From assembly GCF_013874595.1 (NCBI RefSeq), contig NZ_CP059431.1, positions 2,232,001 through 2,296,000 of the forward strand: 64,000 nucleotides of DNA. The letters are read 5' to 3'. The notes under the pieces were generated by a model. That model saw only the letters and a list, made by a program, of their open reading frames with translations. It searched no databases and was not told the DNA's origin. Shown here in pieces: positions 1-8,038 of this stretch. The translations under genes and the position numbers were made by a program. Each line of letters begins with the position of its first letter. Positions within the stretch are counted from its first letter, which is position 1. This DNA is from Flavobacterium sp. xlx-214. GTDB taxonomy: Bacteria; Bacteroidota; Bacteroidia; Flavobacteriales; Flavobacteriaceae.

Positions 1-632
1 TTTTATATGCATCTGAAATTTTGTTTGAAACAGCAAAACAATTCAAAAATTTAGATTTTATTGATTTTGGAAGCGGTTTTAAAGTACCGTATAAAGAAGG
101 TGATTTAGAAACTGATATTGAAGAACTTGGTGAAAAATTATCACAACGTTTCAACCAATTTTGTAAAGAATATGGTAAAAATTTGACTTTGGTTTTTGAA
201 CCAGGTAAATTTTTAGTTTCGCAAGCGGGGTATTTTTTAGCAAAAGTAAATGTGGTAAAACAAACTACTTCGACAGTTTTTGCTGGAATCGATTCTGGTT
301 TTAATCATTTAATCCGTCCAATGTTCTACAATTCGTATCATCACATTACAAATATTTCGAATTTCGAAGGAAAAGAACGTTTTTATTCGGTAGTTGGATA
401 CATTTGTGAAACCGATACTTTTGCAAGCAACAGAAAAATCGCTGAGATAAAAGAAGGCGATATTTTAAGTTTTCATAACGCAGGTGCTTATTGTTTTTCA
501 ATGGCATCTAATTATAACTCACGTTTTAAACCAGCCGAAGTTTTGGTTTACAACAATGAAGCTTACTTAGTTAGAGCGCGTGAAACGTTTAAAGATTTAC
601 TTCAAAATCAAATAATAGTAGATGTTAATTAA
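1..632 (+). CDS. lysA: Diaminopimelate decarboxylase, C-terminal part (gene starts before the window)
   Basis: PLP-dependent decarboxylase that converts meso-diaminopimelate to L-lysine, the last step of lysine synthesis. The reading frame is open from the first base, so about 210 C-terminal residues are visible. Family marks include the glycine-rich phosphate-binding stretch DFGSGF, FEPGKF, the substrate/PLP segment GYICETDTFA with the active-site cysteine from the partner subunit, and the C-terminal YLVRARET. The TTG at 21 is not a true start because the frame continues upstream. Very likely lysA; other fold type III decarboxylases lack this exact C-terminal pattern. Confidence 0.9.
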   Translation, partial: LYASEILFETAKQFKNLDFIDFGSGFKVPYKEGDLETDIEELGEKLSQRFNQFCKEYGKNLTLVFEPGKFLVSQAGYFLAKVNVVKQTTSTVFAGIDSGFNHLIRPMFYNSYHHITNISNFEGKERFYSVVGYICETDTFASNRKIAEIKEGDILSFHNAGAYCFSMASNYNSRFKPAEVLVYNNEAYLVRARETFKDLLQNQIIVDVN

Positions 633-667
633 TGTTTTAGTTAATATAAATTTAATATGATAGGATT

Positions 668-695
668 AGGCAAACGTTTTGTTTGCCTATTTTTG
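668..695 (+). terminator. Rho-independent terminator after lysA
   Basis: Inverted repeat AGGCAAAC / GTTTGCCT followed by ATTTTTG. It lies between lysA and the alkaline phosphatase gene and probably ends the lysA transcript. Confidence 0.7.
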
Positions 696-712
696 TATAA
701 ATATATTTTGAA

Positions 713-2137
713 ATGAAAAGAAGAAATTTTTTTAAACTAGGCGGTTTAGCTGCTTTAGGTTCCACTATATTAAATCCGTTAGATGCTTTAGCAGGCAATA
801 CTTCAAGTAAAGAAGCACTTACTTTTACCAATAAAAAAGCCAAGAACATTATTTTTATGGTTAGCGATGGTATGAGTTCGGGTACTTTAAATTTAGCTAA
901 TATATACAACAATCGTATTTTAGGAAAAAATGGTAATTGGTTGCAATTGTATCTTGACAATAAAGTGAGTCGTGGCTTAATGGATATGGCTTCGGCTTCT
1001 TCTATAGTAACCGATTCTGCTGCTGCAAGTTCTTCTTGGGGTGGTGGTTTTCGTGTTAATAACGGATCGTTAAATATCAGTCCAGAAGGAAAAGAAAATT
1101 TACCAATTTGGCAAAAGTTCAAAAGCAAAGGAAAAAAAGCAGGTTGTGTAACTACGGTTCCTATAACACACGCTACACCGGCTGGTTTTACGGTTGCTTT
1201 AAAGAGTAGAAACGATCAAGCGGCTATTGCCGAAGAATACCTTAGAATTGGTTACGATGTTTTGTTAGGCGGTGGTCAACAGTATTTTGATGCTGCACAT
1301 AGAAAAGACAAAAAAGATATGTACGCGGCTTTTTCAAAGCAAAACTACAAGGTTTCTACAACAAAAAGTGAGTTGTTTAAAACTGATAAAACGAAAAAGT
1401 TATTAGGCGTTTTTGATTTTGATGCATTACCTTATGCTATAGACAGGCAACAATCTGCTGATTTACAGAATAAAATTCCAACGTTGGCAGAAATGACGCA
1501 AGTTGCAATCAATCAAATGAAAGATCATAAAGAAGGTTTTGTACTTCAGGTAGAATCAGGAAAGGTTGATTGGGCTGCACACGCAAATGATATATCTGCT
1601 TTAATTCACGAACAGCTACAATTTGATGAAGCAATTGCTGTAGCAATGAAGTTTGCTGAAGAAGATAAAAATACGCTGGTTGTCATTACAACCGATCACG
1701 GAAATGCAAACCCAGGATTAATTTATGGAAAGCACGCCAACGACCATTTTGATAGTTTAGCGGCTTACAAACATACCAACGAGTATATTTTAAACACAAT
1801 TAAAAACAATCAAAGCGAAACGCAAATTAAAGATTTCATAAAAGAAAGTATTAATGTGGCGCTTACTGATGACGAGGCTAAAACAATTGCTTCTTATTAC
1901 AATGGTTTAAATAAAGGCGATGACGGTTTGTACAACTACAAACATTTACCGTTTAAAGTGTTTGCAGAAATGCAAAAAAACTACAATTCAGTTGGTTGGA
2001 TATCAATGGATCACTCTGCCGATTATGTTGAAGTAGCTATGTACGGACCAGGAAATCATTTGCATAAACCTTTTATGAAAAATACCGATATGCATTATTT
2101 ATTGTTAGAAGCTACTGAAGTTGAAAACAAATTCTAG
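713..2137 (+). CDS. Alkaline phosphatase, Tat-exported
   Basis: Metal-dependent phosphomonoesterase (PhoA superfamily) that releases phosphate from organic esters outside the cytoplasm. Residues 1-28 form a twin-arginine-type signal (KRRNFFKLGG, then a hydrophobic stretch and an ALAG cleavage region). Asp52 in MVSDGMSSG and Asp101-Ser102 in VTDSAAAS fit the metal ligand and phosphorylated serine. VESGKVDWAAHAND and ITTDHGNA supply the later metal ligands. At 474 residues it is a normal length for the family. It is flanked by terminators on both sides, so it is probably transcribed alone. No Pho box was looked for successfully. Confidence 0.9.
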   Translation: MKRRNFFKLGGLAALGSTILNPLDALAGNTSSKEALTFTNKKAKNIIFMVSDGMSSGTLNLANIYNNRILGKNGNWLQLYLDNKVSRGLMDMASASSIVTDSAAASSSWGGGFRVNNGSLNISPEGKENLPIWQKFKSKGKKAGCVTTVPITHATPAGFTVALKSRNDQAAIAEEYLRIGYDVLLGGGQQYFDAAHRKDKKDMYAAFSKQNYKVSTTKSELFKTDKTKKLLGVFDFDALPYAIDRQQSADLQNKIPTLAEMTQVAINQMKDHKEGFVLQVESGKVDWAAHANDISALIHEQLQFDEAIAVAMKFAEEDKNTLVVITTDHGNANPGLIYGKHANDHFDSLAAYKHTNEYILNTIKNNQSETQIKDFIKESINVALTDDEAKTIASYYNGLNKGDDGLYNYKHLPFKVFAEMQKNYNSVGWISMDHSADYVEVAMYGPGNHLHKPFMKNTDMHYLLLEATEVENKF

Positions 2138-2168
2138 TTGTACAATTTAGCTTTAAATCATACATTTG
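2138..2168 (+). promoter_or_regulatory. Bacteroidota-type promoter for the pabA-like gene
   Basis: TTG at 2138-2140, a 20-bp spacer and TACATTTG at 2161-2168 match the TTG-N17-23-TAnnTTTG promoter of this phylum. Transcription would begin a few bases later, inside the hairpin at 2169. Confidence 0.6.
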
Positions 2169-2193
2169 CCTCTCTTTAAAGAGAGGTTTTTTT
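2169..2193 (+). terminator. Terminator touching the next start codon
   Basis: Perfect palindrome CCTCTCTTTAAAGAGAGG followed by seven T residues, with the ATG of the next gene immediately after. It should stop read-through from the phosphatase gene. A transcript starting from the promoter at 2138-2168 would contain only part of the hairpin and so escape it. Confidence 0.8.
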
Positions 2194-2760
2194 ATGAAAA
2201 TTGCAGTAATTAATAATTACGATTCTTTTGTTTACAACATCATTCATTATTTAGAAAGTTTTGATGGAGTAGAAGTGACCGTTTTTTTAAACGATGATTT
2301 TTATTTAGAGCAGTTAACCTCTTTTGATAAAATTGTTTTATCACCTGGACCAGGGCTACCGAAAGATGCGGGACTTCTAATGGACGTAATCGATTTTTAT
2401 AAGGATAAGAAAAGTATTTTGGGCGTTTGTTTAGGGCATCAAGCTATAGCAGAATACTTTGGATGTTCGTTAAAAAATCTTAAAAAACCTTTGCATGGTA
2501 TTTCGTCTAAACTTACTATTCTAGAAGCCGATTATTTATGGAATAACTTGTCTGAAGAAATTTTAGTAGGTCATTACCATTCTTGGGTTGTAGCTAATGA
2601 AAATGTTTCAAACAATATTATTCCAACAGCTATTGATGAGCAAGGTAATATTATGGCTTTAAAACATAAAACGTATAACATACGAGGTGTTCAATTTCAT
2701 CCAGAGTCGGTTTTAACCCCTCAAGGAAAACAAATAATTGAGAATTGGGTTTTAAATTAA
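2194..2760 (+). CDS. pabA: Glutamine amidotransferase component of aminodeoxychorismate/anthranilate synthase
   Basis: Class I glutamine amidotransferase that supplies ammonia to a chorismate-using partner (PabB or TrpE) for folate or tryptophan synthesis. The 188 residues contain the NNYDSF start typical of TrpG/PabA, the oxyanion motif SPGPG, nucleophile Cys79 in GVCLGHQ, and His169/Glu171 in VQFHPES. No trpE, trpD or pabB lies next to it, so its partner is elsewhere. A lone gene fits PabA better than a trp operon TrpG, but the sequence alone does not separate them. Confidence 0.8.
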   Translation: MKIAVINNYDSFVYNIIHYLESFDGVEVTVFLNDDFYLEQLTSFDKIVLSPGPGLPKDAGLLMDVIDFYKDKKSILGVCLGHQAIAEYFGCSLKNLKKPLHGISSKLTILEADYLWNNLSEEILVGHYHSWVVANENVSNNIIPTAIDEQGNIMALKHKTYNIRGVQFHPESVLTPQGKQIIENWVLN

Positions 2761-2779
2761 AAAAGTAATACAATAACTT

Positions 2780-4138
2780 CTAAATAGTCATAGAAAACAA
2801 TTGAGTTGTTGGTTGTTGGTTTATTAAATGATTATCAAATGCCATGCAAATATTTCGTACAAATGTTTTGCCTTTATCAGTAACGTATAAAAAATCGTTT
2901 TCTATAAAAATCAATTCATCTTTTTTTAATTCAGCCAAGCGATTTTTGATGGTTGTTTTTGTAATAATTGGATAAATGAACTTTAAATTGGTTTGAAACT
3001 GACAAATAATATCTAAAATTACTTGTCTTATCACATTATCTTCACGGGTTAGTATATGTCCTTTTACAACAGGAAGTTCTTTGTTTGCAACTTTTTCTTG
3101 GTAGAGCTTAATGTTTTTTTCGTTCTGCGCAAAAGCCGTAACAGAATCGCTAATGGAAGAAGTTCCTAAACCGATCATTACCGATGTTTTAGAAGATGTA
3201 TATCCCATAAAATTACGATGCATACTGTTTTTCTTGAATGATTGATACAAAGAATCGGTTGTTTTTGAAAAATGATCCATACCAATTTCTAAATATCCGT
3301 TTTCTTGTAATAATTCTTTTCCCAACTCATATAAAGCTCTTTTTTCATCATTTTTAGGAATATCTTCATCATTAAAACCTCTTTGTCCGTTGCCTTTTAT
3401 CCACGGAACATGCGCATAAGAATAAAAAGAGATACGATCGGGACTTAAAATATTTGTTTTTTCAATTGTATCTTTAATTGAGTTTTGGGTTTGAAAAGGC
3501 AAGCCATAAATAATATCGTGCGAAATAGAAGTATATCCAATTTCACGTGCCCATTTAGTTACTTTTTCTACTTGTTCAAATGTTTGCTGTCTGTTAATTG
3601 CTTTTTGTACCGTTTCATTATAATCTTGCACACCAAAACTTACACGCTTAAATCCTAAATTATATAAGGTTTCTAAGTGTTCTTTTGTTGTATTGTTTGG
3701 GTGACCTTCAAAACTAAATTCGCTGTTTTTGTGTTGTACTGATGTTGATAGAATCCCTTCAATTAATCGCTTTAATTCATTTGTAGAAAAAAATGTTGGA
3801 GTACCTCCACCCAAATGTAATTCTTTAATAATTGGTTTTGTTTCTAAAAGATCTAAATACAATTTCCATTCAGTTAAAACTGCATTTATATAAGGTGTTT
3901 CTACATCATGACGTTTGGTAATGTGTTTATGACATCCGCAAAAAGTACACAAGCTTTCGCAAAAAGGCAAATGTATATAAAGAGAAATACCTTCTGATGC
4001 ATTGGTTTTGTTAAAAGTAATTTTTAAATTTTGTTTCCATTCTTCAAGAGAAAAAGAATCTTGATTCCAAAAGGGTACTGTAGGATAGCTGGTGTATCTA
4101 GGTCCTGGAACGTTGTATTTGGTTATTAATGATTTCAT
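2780..4138 (-). CDS. hemN: Oxygen-independent coproporphyrinogen III oxidase
   Basis: Radical SAM enzyme that decarboxylates coproporphyrinogen III to protoporphyrinogen IX without oxygen in haem synthesis. Cys60, Cys64, Cys67 and Cys69 (PFCESLCTFCGC) form the 4Fe-4S cluster and extra cysteine seen in HemN. LGGGTPTFF and the N-terminal PRYTSYPT are also family marks. The 452-residue length and the N terminus fit true HemN rather than the shorter HemW. It is convergent with the pabA-like gene and divergent from the dihydroorotase-like gene. Confidence 0.92.
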   Translation of the reverse strand: MKSLITKYNVPGPRYTSYPTVPFWNQDSFSLEEWKQNLKITFNKTNASEGISLYIHLPFCESLCTFCGCHKHITKRHDVETPYINAVLTEWKLYLDLLETKPIIKELHLGGGTPTFFSTNELKRLIEGILSTSVQHKNSEFSFEGHPNNTTKEHLETLYNLGFKRVSFGVQDYNETVQKAINRQQTFEQVEKVTKWAREIGYTSISHDIIYGLPFQTQNSIKDTIEKTNILSPDRISFYSYAHVPWIKGNGQRGFNDEDIPKNDEKRALYELGKELLQENGYLEIGMDHFSKTTDSLYQSFKKNSMHRNFMGYTSSKTSVMIGLGTSSISDSVTAFAQNEKNIKLYQEKVANKELPVVKGHILTREDNVIRQVILDIICQFQTNLKFIYPIITKTTIKNRLAELKKDELIFIENDFLYVTDKGKTFVRNICMAFDNHLINQQPTTQLFSMTI

Positions 4139-4255
4139 TGCTTATACTTTACAACAAAAGTAGTCACTAGTTTTTCATTAAATTCTGATAATTATCATAG
4201 AATTTTTAATACGAGATAAATTTTAATTTCTTTACAGTTATAAAGAATATATCCG

Positions 4256-4263
4256 TAATTTTG
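4256..4263 (+). promoter_or_regulatory. Candidate -7 promoter element for the dihydroorotase-like gene
   Basis: TAATTTTG matches TAnnTTTG 31 bp before the ATG at 4295. No clear upstream TTG was seen at the usual distance. The rest of the 156-bp gap between the divergent genes is AT-rich. Confidence 0.35.
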
Positions 4264-4294
4264 TTCGATTTTAAATTACACAATCCATTATACC

Positions 4295-5545
4295 ATGAAC
4301 ATCTTAATTAAGAGTGCTACAATTATAGATTCGTCAAGTGAATTCAACCAAAAAAAAGTAGATATTAAAATTGAAAATGGGGTTATTTCTGAAATTGCAT
4401 CGGAAATAAACAATAGTGTTTTTGAACAAATTTCTTTTGATAATTTACACGTTTCTAGTGGTTGGATGGATGCTTCGGTTGCTTTTGGAGAACCTGGTTT
4501 TGAAGATCGTGAAACCATAAATAACGGTTTAATGGTAGCTGCAAAAAGTGGATTTACGCATATTGCTTACCAGCCAAATACATATCCAGTAATTGATAAT
4601 CAATCTTTGGTGAGTTTTGTAAAAACTAAAGCGCAAAACCATGCTACTTCTTTACATCCAATAGGTGCTTTTACGAAAAATCAGGAAGGAGCTGACTTGG
4701 CAGAAATGTATGATATGCATAATGAAGGTGCGATTGCTTTTGGCGATTACAAGAAAAATATCGAAAATGCTAATCTTTTAAAAATTGGTTTGCAATATGC
4801 ACAGGATTTTGATGGTATGGTAATTACTTATAGTAACGATTCAAATATCAAAGGAAAAGGAGTTGTACATGAAGGAATTACATCAACTAAATTAGGCTTA
4901 AAAGGAATTCCTCCATTGTCAGAAGAAGTAGTAATTGCACGTAATTTATTTTTGTTGGAATATACAGGTGGAAAAATGCACATTCCTACTATTTCTACTC
5001 AAAAATCGGTTGATTTAATCAAAGAAGCTAAGGCAAAAGGCTTAAATGTTACATGTAGCGTCGCTATTCATAATTTAGTTTTAACAGATGATGTTTTAGT
5101 AGATTTTGATACTCGTTTTAAAGTAAATCCTCCAATTAGAGATACACAACATCAACAAGCTTTGATTGATGGTGTTTTAGACGGAACAATTGATTTTATA
5201 ACATCAGACCATTGTGCTATGGATATTGAACACAAAAAAATGGAGTTTGATATGGCAAGTAATGGTACTATTGGTTTAGAATCGGCTTTTGGCGCTTTGC
5301 TAACAATTTTACCTTTAGAAGTTGTGGTGGATAAATTACAAGCTGCTAAAAATATCTTTCTAAAACAAAAAGCAAGTATAAAAGTAGGAGAAAAAGCAGA
5401 TTTAACGTTTTTTAATCCAACAAAAGAGTGGAATTTCACCAAAAATGATATCCTTTCTAAATCTAAAAATGCCGCTTTTTTAAATCATGCAATGAAAGGA
5501 TGGGTTTACGGAATTTATCATAACAATAAATTAGTTGTTAAATAA
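4295..5545 (+). CDS. Dihydroorotase-like protein with degenerate metal site
   Basis: Amidohydrolase-fold protein of 416 residues that aligns with dihydroorotase of pyrimidine synthesis (carbamoyl-aspartate to dihydroorotate). N-terminal strand region, QPNTYPV, the NPPIR segment and TSDHCAMD near the C terminus are family marks. However, the usual DxHxH zinc motif reads GWMDASVAFGEPG, with both histidines missing, and the later HxxH region reads MHIPTIST. Established PyrC enzymes need these ligands, so this copy may be non-catalytic or structural, or may act with another PyrC. It overlaps the next gene by one base (TAATG), suggesting co-transcription with the membrane protein and hydrolase that follow. 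Confidence 0.75.
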   Translation: MNILIKSATIIDSSSEFNQKKVDIKIENGVISEIASEINNSVFEQISFDNLHVSSGWMDASVAFGEPGFEDRETINNGLMVAAKSGFTHIAYQPNTYPVIDNQSLVSFVKTKAQNHATSLHPIGAFTKNQEGADLAEMYDMHNEGAIAFGDYKKNIENANLLKIGLQYAQDFDGMVITYSNDSNIKGKGVVHEGITSTKLGLKGIPPLSEEVVIARNLFLLEYTGGKMHIPTISTQKSVDLIKEAKAKGLNVTCSVAIHNLVLTDDVLVDFDTRFKVNPPIRDTQHQQALIDGVLDGTIDFITSDHCAMDIEHKKMEFDMASNGTIGLESAFGALLTILPLEVVVDKLQAAKNIFLKQKASIKVGEKADLTFFNPTKEWNFTKNDILSKSKNAAFLNHAMKGWVYGIYHNNKLVVK

Positions 5546-5886
5546 TGAAAGAAAATACGATATCAAAAGATGGTAAATTAGCTGCAATTATAGCGCACTT
5601 AACCTTTTTAGGGCCTGTAATTGCTTGGTTTATCAATCAAGAAGAAAAAGATACGTTTGGTAGTTTTTATATTAAACAAGCTGTTGGTATTTTTGTGTTG
5701 TTTTTATTAATCAGTGCCATTTTACCCATTGTGCCCGATTTTATGTTTATGCCTACTTTAATTGGTTTTTATATTTTTATTTTTATATTGTGGATTTATA
5801 GTTTTTCGGGTGCTATATCAAACGAGTATAAGTTGTTACCTGTAATTGGACCATTTATCCAAAAAATATTTTCTAAAAAAAATTAA
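5545..5886 (+). CDS. Small membrane protein, DUF4870-like
   Basis: 113 residues with a short cytoplasmic N terminus and about three to four hydrophobic helices (roughly residues 10-30, 44-63, 68-90 and a short last one). Patterns such as KLAAIIAHLTFLGPVIAW and IKQAVG resemble the DUF4870/Tic20-like group of small membrane proteins. No function is known. The start overlaps the stop of the dihydroorotase-like gene, and the hydrolase follows after 3 bp, so it sits in a three-gene unit. Confidence 0.65.
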   Translation: MKENTISKDGKLAAIIAHLTFLGPVIAWFINQEEKDTFGSFYIKQAVGIFVLFLLISAILPIVPDFMFMPTLIGFYIFIFILWIYSFSGAISNEYKLLPVIGPFIQKIFSKKN

Positions 5887-5889
5887 TAC

Positions 5890-6537
5890 ATGCAACAAGG
5901 TATTTTAAATTATATCATTAAAGAACCAAAAGTAATTCTAGATAAAAATCCATTATTACTTTTAATTCATGGATACGGTAGCAATGAGGAAGATTTGTTT
6001 TCTTTTGCAACAGAATTACCTGATCATTATTACGTTATTTCGGTTCAGGCGCCTTATCAAGTGCCGCCATACGGTTTTGCTTGGTACGCTATTACTTTTG
6101 ATGCTGACATGAATAAGTTTAGTGATGATTCTCAAGCTATTGAATCAAGAGACACTTTAGTGCAATTTATTGATGAAGTTTGTGCAAAATATCCAATTGA
6201 TAAGGAGAATGTAAATTTAGTAGGTTTTAGTCAGGGTGCTATTTTAAGTTATTCTGTTGCATTAACTTACCCAGAAAAAGTAAATAAAGTGGTTGCATTA
6301 AGTGGCTATTTTAATCCTGCTATTTTGAACCCAAAAACAGATTTATCTGCGTATAAAAACATAAAAATATTTGGTTCTCACGGAACTGTAGATCAGGTTA
6401 TTCCTGTAGAATGGGCTAGAAAAACCAGTGAGTTCTTAAAACCTTATAACATTTCTTTTGAATATAATGAATATCCTGTTGGGCACGGAGTTGCTCCTAA
6501 GAATTTCTTCGATTTTAAAGAGTTTTTATTAAAATAA
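5890..6537 (+). CDS. Alpha/beta hydrolase, phospholipase/carboxylesterase family
   Basis: 215-residue serine hydrolase of the carboxylesterase/acyl-protein thioesterase-like family. It shows the oxyanion region LIHGYGSNEED, the nucleophile elbow GFSQG, the acid in HGTVDQVIP and the catalytic histidine in GHGVAP. There is no signal peptide, so it is cytoplasmic. Substrate is not evident; short-chain esters or acyl groups are typical. It ends a three-gene unit and is followed by a strong terminator. Confidence 0.82.
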   Translation: MQQGILNYIIKEPKVILDKNPLLLLIHGYGSNEEDLFSFATELPDHYYVISVQAPYQVPPYGFAWYAITFDADMNKFSDDSQAIESRDTLVQFIDEVCAKYPIDKENVNLVGFSQGAILSYSVALTYPEKVNKVVALSGYFNPAILNPKTDLSAYKNIKIFGSHGTVDQVIPVEWARKTSEFLKPYNISFEYNEYPVGHGVAPKNFFDFKEFLLK

Positions 6538-6565
6538 AACGTTTCCCTTAAGGAAACGTTTTTTT
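6538..6565. terminator. Terminator between convergent genes
   Basis: AACGTTTCC / GGAAACGTT hairpin with a T run on the plus strand. It ends the hydrolase transcript and overlaps the stop of the minus-strand lipoprotein gene. Confidence 0.8.
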
Positions 6566-7010
6566 AATATAGAACCATATCAATTACTTTAAATTGAGTA
6601 GTTTGGTTAGGTGCATATTCATATTTAATTAATAATTCACCTGTGGTAGTTTCATTGTAAAAATCAACAATTAACCATTTGTGATTAATTACCGACATTT
6701 TATTAAGTTTTGTTTCAGATCCATTAGCATCCTTTGGTATTAGCGGGTTTCCACCTTCTTGTTGGTTTAAAGCACTAAAATCTTGTACTACTTTAGCCAT
6801 TACACCATCAATTTTTTCGGGAGCAAATGTTTTTTGAGCATTTTCATTTTTATCAATTGAAAAATAAGCAGCCTCATCATACAATTTTTTATACATTTCT
6901 AAAGAATCGTTTACCATTGCTTGGTTTACATCTTTTAACGTGTTCTTTTCTTTATTGCAAGAAACAAAGAATAAAGAAATACTAACAATAGATACTAATA
7001 AATGTTTCAT
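6564..7010 (-). CDS. Lipoprotein of unknown function
   Basis: 148 residues with a lipoprotein signal: hydrophobic residues 3-16 and lipobox FFVSC with Cys18. The mature part is mostly polar and has no domain I recognise. It lies 1 bp from a small membrane/coiled-coil gene and just after an MBL hydrolase gene on the same strand, so the three probably form an operon. Role unknown; membrane-anchored and outside the cytoplasm by inference. Confidence 0.7.
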   Translation of the reverse strand: MKHLLVSIVSISLFFVSCNKEKNTLKDVNQAMVNDSLEMYKKLYDEAAYFSIDKNENAQKTFAPEKIDGVMAKVVQDFSALNQQEGGNPLIPKDANGSETKLNKMSVINHKWLIVDFYNETTTGELLIKYEYAPNQTTQFKVIDMVLY

Positions 7011-7011
7011 G

Positions 7012-7197
7012 TTAAGAGTTTATTGAATTAACAGGCTGTTTTTTTATTAATTGAAGAGAATCTTCGGCTTTTTTTAATCTTTTTTCTAAACTAACAATAC
7101 GCTCATTTTGTGCTTTTAAGACTTTTGAGTCGTTTACAAATTGAAAAACGTTGATTATTAACGAAAATAAAAATAAATATAAGTAAATACGTTTCAT
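7012..7197 (-). CDS. Small membrane protein with coiled coil
   Basis: 61 residues: one hydrophobic helix (about 4-20) followed by a charged heptad-like stretch (VSLEKRLKKAEDSLQL) likely to form a coiled coil. The stop codon of the upstream hydrolase gene overlaps its start, which supports that it is a translated gene of the same operon. Function unknown. Confidence 0.6.
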   Translation of the reverse strand: MKRIYLYLFLFSLIINVFQFVNDSKVLKAQNERIVSLEKRLKKAEDSLQLIKKQPVNSINS

Positions 7198-7964
7198 TAT
7201 AATTCTAAAATTAATTCATCATATGCTAAAAAAACATTATCAGGTAATTGTTTTTCAACTTCGTCATGAAAGCCTAATTGAAAACCAATGTGTGTTAAAT
7301 ATGCTTTTTTAGGATTTGTCTTTTTTATATGCTGTAAAGCTTCTTCTAAATTATTATGTGTTGGATGTTCTTGTAATCGAAGCGCATTAATCACCAAAAC
7401 ATCTAAATTTTGTAAATTTTGATAGGTTTCTTCATCCAAAGTTTTAACATCTGTTAAATAGGCAAAATTATCTAATCTATAACCTAAAATGGGCAAAGAA
7501 CCATGATTTACCAATAAAGGCAAGATGGTTTTATCATTAATATTGATTTCTTGATAAGGTTCTATTTCATTGATTTGAACCGATGGTGCTCCTGGATATC
7601 GATGCTCAGTAGCAAAAATATAATCAAATCTATTTTTTAAACTGTTTATTACTCTTTTTTGAGCATAAATAGGCATTGCTTTACTTTCCATAAAACAATA
7701 AGGTCTTAAATCGTCTAAACCCGCAGTATGATCGGCGTGTTCATGAGTAAACAAAACAGCATCTAACTTCTGATTATCAATTCTAAGCATTTGCTGTCGA
7801 AAATCGGGTCCACAATCAATTAAAAAATGACTACCATTCCATTCAATCAATATAGAAGAGCGCAACCGTTTGTCTTTTGGATTGGTACTTAAGCATACAG
7901 GATCTTTAATACCAATAACTGGAATTCCCTGAGATGTGCCTGTACCTAAAAAAAATATTTTCAC
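7197..7964 (-). CDS. MBL-fold metallo-hydrolase, PhnP-like
   Basis: 255-residue metallo-beta-lactamase-fold hydrolase. The metal motif THEHADHTAG supplies His74, His76, Asp78 and His79, and later histidines at LVNHG and LTHIGFQ complete the site. The N terminus GTGTSQGIPVIG and the Cys-containing insertion resemble PhnP, a phosphodiesterase acting on cyclic ribose phosphates, but this group is broad in flavobacteria and no phn genes are nearby. Cytoplasmic. First gene of a likely three-gene operon. Confidence 0.75.
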   Translation of the reverse strand: MKIFFLGTGTSQGIPVIGIKDPVCLSTNPKDKRLRSSILIEWNGSHFLIDCGPDFRQQMLRIDNQKLDAVLFTHEHADHTAGLDDLRPYCFMESKAMPIYAQKRVINSLKNRFDYIFATEHRYPGAPSVQINEIEPYQEININDKTILPLLVNHGSLPILGYRLDNFAYLTDVKTLDEETYQNLQNLDVLVINALRLQEHPTHNNLEEALQHIKKTNPKKAYLTHIGFQLGFHDEVEKQLPDNVFLAYDELILEL

Positions 7965-8038
7965 AAACGATTCTTTTTTTACAAAAATAGCACATTAAAT
8001 ATGAATTTAGTAACTTTATAGGCAAACAAAATACAAGC

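Noticed and set aside
652..1128. Long minus-strand frame across the start of the alkaline phosphatase gene
   Set aside because: It is a shadow of the phosphatase frame and has no recognisable domain.
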